Source of the DNA: DUUS01 sp964416365
GTDB lineage: Bacteria > Bacillota_I > Bacilli_A > RF39 > UBA660
Reading direction: 5' to 3'
Assembly: GCA_964416365.1 (NCBI GenBank)
Contig: CAYQDO010000034.1
Coordinates: 1 to 8,539 of the forward strand
Length of the DNA: 8,539 bases
The notes beneath the pieces were generated by a model. The model searched no databases, had not been told where the DNA came from, and saw only the letters and a list, made by a program, of their open reading frames with translations. A program made the translations under genes and the position numbers. Of this stretch, positions 7,203 through 8,539 are shown one piece after another. Each line of letters opens with the position of its first letter. Positions within the stretch are counted from its first letter, which is position 1.

Positions 7203-7225
7203 AAAAAAAACTGAAAGCTCAGTTT
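7203..7225 (-). terminator. Terminator of the OLE-oapA unit
   Basis: AAACTGA and TCAGTTT form a 7-bp stem with a 4-nt loop (7225-7208), followed by a T tract to 7203. The stem starts within the stop codon of the membrane protein gene, so it ends the OLE/oapA transcript. Confidence 0.8.
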
Positions 7226-7739
7226 ATTTCAATTTAAAAAAATGTTTTAATTTGCCCATCCTAAAAATAATCTTATCAGAATTATTTATAGCAATACCTT
7301 TAAATATAGCTTTACCACCCACGGTAAATGCAGAAATAAAGGCAGCAATAAGAATTGAAGTAATGGTTATTGAAAGCGCAGTACTTTCAGCTAAACTACT
7401 GGCTAAAACCGCACCCAAGCCACCACTAACAATTCCACAAATATCACCAATTACATCATTACAGAAAGATGATATTTTAACATTATTTCTAATTAAATTT
7501 ACTGTTTCTTTAGCGCCTTTTATCTTTCTAGATGCCATAGCATGAAAGGTTGATTCCTTACTTGTTAAAGAACTAGCCCCGACCATATCAAATATAATAC
7601 CCATAGCAATAACCAATATCAGTATAATAAGTATTACTAGTTGATTGGTATTATATGCTATTAAGTTTGTTATAGTACTAAACAATATTGATAAGAAAAA
7701 AGTCAATAAAAAAACTTTATATATCCAGTTATTTTTCAT
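7224..7739 (-). CDS. oapA: Four-helix membrane protein, probable OLE-associated protein OapA
   Basis: A 171-residue protein with four predicted membrane helices (about 7-27, 33-54, 98-117 and 121-142), a basic stretch between helices 2 and 3 (about 70-90) and a basic C-terminal tail. These are the described traits of OapA, the membrane partner that holds OLE RNA at the membrane. At the edge of helix 3 the sequence reads ND95-VIG-D99; a D-x3-D pair at a similar place (D104/D108 in Bacillus halodurans, from memory) is the hallmark mutated in the toxic OapA variant PM1. The position just downstream of a large structured RNA on the same strand fits as well. The protein also looks distantly like the membrane half of CNNM/CorB Mg2+ transporters, the main alternative label. 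AAGGAGG lies 11-12 nt before the ATG, slightly long. Confidence 0.75.
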   Translation of the reverse strand: MKNNWIYKVFLLTFFLSILFSTITNLIAYNTNQLVILIILILVIAMGIIFDMVGASSLTSKESTFHAMASRKIKGAKETVNLIRNNVKISSFCNDVIGDICGIVSGGLGAVLASSLAESTALSITITSILIAAFISAFTVGGKAIFKGIAINNSDKIIFRMGKLKHFFKLK

Positions 7740-7792
7740 TAACCAAATAACCCTCCTTATAAAGTATTTTCATGGAAATTCATCATGGTATT

Positions 7793-7822
7793 ATTATAAA
7801 GTAATTTTACGGCTTTGGTCGA
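7793..7822 (-). promoter_or_regulatory. Possible internal promoter for oapA
   Basis: TCGACC (7822-7817), 18 nt, then TATAAT (7798-7793) on the minus strand. It could transcribe oapA apart from the RNA. The -35 overlaps a predicted closing helix of the RNA, so its match may be due to RNA structure. Confidence 0.25.
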
Positions 7823-8268
7823 GTTGAATTTCTCTTGTTTTCATCCTTTGGTTGCCCTTAGGCGATTTCTCTTTAAGAAAACAAGCTAACAGTTACCTGA
7901 CTAGCTACTCGATTGCCACATTAGTCCGTACTTCAAACTATATAATAAGTACACGCTAGAGATTTTCTCTTACACAAACTAACCCGCCCTTATTCGCTTT
8001 TGCAATTATAATTTCATAATTTTTAATCATTATCTAAAGATAATCGAATTAATCCCGAATAATCACTCACGACATGAACTTAAATTATTTGACGCAGTCA
8101 AAGGGCTTTGACTGTATGCCATTACAGCTTTCCCTAAAACTTTAAATTATATATTCGCCCTATCTTGGGCAGACAATGCAAATACATAAAGTGTCCGGTT
8201 GTTTCAACTATGGATTTTTAGGCCCATCTTCAAACAGGGTTTGTGACTAGCATAATGCACCACGACAC
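7811..8268 (-). ncRNA. ole: Large structured RNA, probable OLE RNA
   Basis: No credible gene fits this 458-base stretch, yet it is dense in pairing and starts at a strong promoter. Predicted helices (plus-strand positions): 8264-8268 with 8191-8195; 8198-8201 with 8205-8208; 8157-8160 with 8167-8170; 8095-8102 with 8107-8114 (8 bp); 8029-8034 with 8039-8044; 7978-7982 with 7921-7925, enclosing two hairpins (7958-7970 and 7928-7952). The 3' domain is closed by 7907-7912 with 7819-7824, plus GGC/GCC outside it. It holds a 9-bp helix (7834-7842 with 7877-7885) and a hairpin capped by a GUAA tetraloop (7890-7899). I call it OLE because it lies just upstream of an OapA-like gene with no terminator between; I have not matched the consensus base by base. 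It would be shorter than the roughly 600 nt of classical OLE. The 3' end is estimated. Confidence 0.75.
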
Positions 8269-8274
8269 GTTTAC

Positions 8275-8303
8275 ATTATAGCAAATTTTTATGACTTTGT
8301 CCA
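8275..8303 (-). promoter_or_regulatory. Strong promoter of the OLE-like RNA
   Basis: TGGACA (8303-8298), exactly 17 nt, then an extended -10 TGCTATAAT ending at 8275. It is one of the two best promoters in the window and predicts a start near G8268, where the first predicted RNA helix begins. Confidence 0.8.
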
Positions 8304-8377
8304 GTTTTACCTTATTTTGCTCAATATATTATATGCCAAAAAGCCGAATTATTGCTTAAAATATGACCGAAATTTGC

Positions 8378-8406
8378 TTGAAAGCTATCCTATCATATGC
8401 TATAAT
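8378..8406 (+). promoter_or_regulatory. Strong promoter upstream of the tRNA-Trp fragment
   Basis: TTGAAA (8378-8383), 17 nt, then TATAAT (8401-8406) preceded by TGC, an extended -10. It predicts a start near 8413, about 12 nt before the tRNA-like sequence. It diverges from the OLE promoter; the two share the same TGCTATAAT. The bases between the two promoters (8304-8377) hold nothing else I can name. Confidence 0.8.
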
Positions 8407-8424
8407 CAGTTTGTTCACAAATAT

Positions 8425-8461
8425 AGGGGCGTAATTAAATGGTATAATGAAGGTCTCCAAA
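8425..8461 (+). tRNA. tRNA-Trp(CCA) 5' half, broken after the anticodon loop
   Basis: The sequence matches bacterial tRNA-Trp from its first base to position 38: acceptor 5' strand AGGGGCG (8425-8431), T8 and A9, D stem ATTA/TAAT (8434-8437 with 8445-8448) with GG in the loop, anticodon 5' stem AAGGT (8450-8454), and loop CTCCAAA with anticodon CCA (8457-8459). The D stem is fully paired with A-U pairs where other species have C-G. After 8461 the expected ACCTT strand, T arm and CGCCCCT acceptor strand are absent in the remaining 78 bases. Choices: a fragment left by integration or rearrangement at the anticodon loop, an interrupted gene whose second half lies beyond the window, or a tRNA-like regulatory RNA. 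As a tRNA it cannot fold from what is visible. Confidence 0.8.
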
Positions 8462-8486
8462 TTATATCACAAGGTAAAATAAAAGA

Positions 8487-8510
8487 TATACTATTTATAT
8501 AAATAGTATA
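8487..8510. repeat. 24-bp perfect palindrome
   Basis: TATACTATTTAT (8487-8498) is followed directly by its exact reverse complement (8499-8510). It lies 25 bases past the break in the tRNA-like sequence. It could be an RNA hairpin, a dimeric protein operator or part of a mobile-element end; no T tract follows on the plus strand, so it is not a typical terminator. Confidence 0.8.
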
Positions 8511-8539
8511 AGAGTTTAAATCCTTTTAAATGAAGAGAT

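Noticed and set aside
7252..7545. Plus-strand open frame of 97 codons
   Set aside because: Fully antisense to the membrane protein gene, whose frame, ribosome site and terminator are clear.
7645..7827. Plus-strand open frame of 60 codons
   Set aside because: Overlaps oapA and its leader on the other strand; no ribosome site and no recognisable product.
7811..8268. RNase P RNA, tmRNA or group II intron as identity of the structured RNA
   Set aside because: I found no GAGGAAAGTCC-type or ACAGAAA RNase P signatures, no tRNA-like ends or tag frame of tmRNA, and no group II domain V. ROOL or another large RNA cannot be fully excluded without a model search.
8317..8502. Plus-strand open frame of 61 codons
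   Set aside because: Runs through the promoter and the tRNA-Trp fragment, so it is chance.
8462..8539. Group I intron in the tRNA-Trp anticodon loop
   Set aside because: No clear internal guide pairing with the 5' exon and no P or Q core motif is visible in the 78 bases available; kept only as one option.
1..8539. Mycoplasma-type genetic code or a CRISPR array
   Set aside because: Trp is encoded by TGG, TGA ends the PAP2 gene and the Trp anticodon is CCA; no regularly spaced direct repeats are present.

Overview
The window is a low-GC stretch from a Gram-positive-type anaerobe, most likely an uncultured gut-type Bacillota (Bacilli/Erysipelotrichales/RF39-like). Support: AT-rich sequence, strong AGGAGG-type ribosome binding sites, extended -10 promoters (TGnTATAAT), a monomeric [FeFe] hydrogenase, a BspA-like surface protein and undecaprenyl-phosphate enzymes. 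Trp is encoded by TGG and TGA ends genes, so the Mycoplasma code is not used. Species is not resolvable.

Layout, left to right. 1-1108 (-) is the N-terminal part of an exported BspA/PARCEL-type surface protein, open at the window edge. 1200-1580 (-) is a small helical protein of unknown function, divergent from 1660-2604 (+), a membrane-anchored GT2 polyprenyl-phosphate glycosyltransferase. That gene runs tail to tail, with no spacer, into 2605-3993 (-), a monomeric [FeFe] hydrogenase with a rubredoxin-like N-terminus. 5712-4072 (-) is a two-gene operon: undecaprenyl-diphosphatase UppP, then an exported protein of unknown function. 7154-5785 (-) is a second operon: a PAP2 phosphatase overlapping an SDR oxidoreductase by ATGA.

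The most striking part is the right end. A strong minus-strand promoter at 8275-8303 drives a roughly 460-nt gene-free stretch full of inverted repeats (about 8268 to 7811). No evident terminator separates it from a 171-residue four-helix membrane protein (7739-7224) with a conserved-looking D-x3-D motif. This arrangement matches OLE RNA and its membrane partner OapA. Facing away from it is an equally strong plus-strand promoter (8378-8406). It drives the 5' half of a tRNA-Trp(CCA) that stops matching exactly at the end of the anticodon loop (8425-8461), followed by a 24-bp perfect palindrome.

Functionally, the glycosyltransferase, UppP and perhaps the PAP2 enzyme all act on polyprenyl-phosphate lipids at the membrane. 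OLE/OapA is a membrane ribonucleoprotein linked in other Bacillota to Mg2+ and stress tolerance and often encoded near isoprenoid genes. Several mRNAs appear to start right at their Shine-Dalgarno sequence, giving leaders of about 11 nt.
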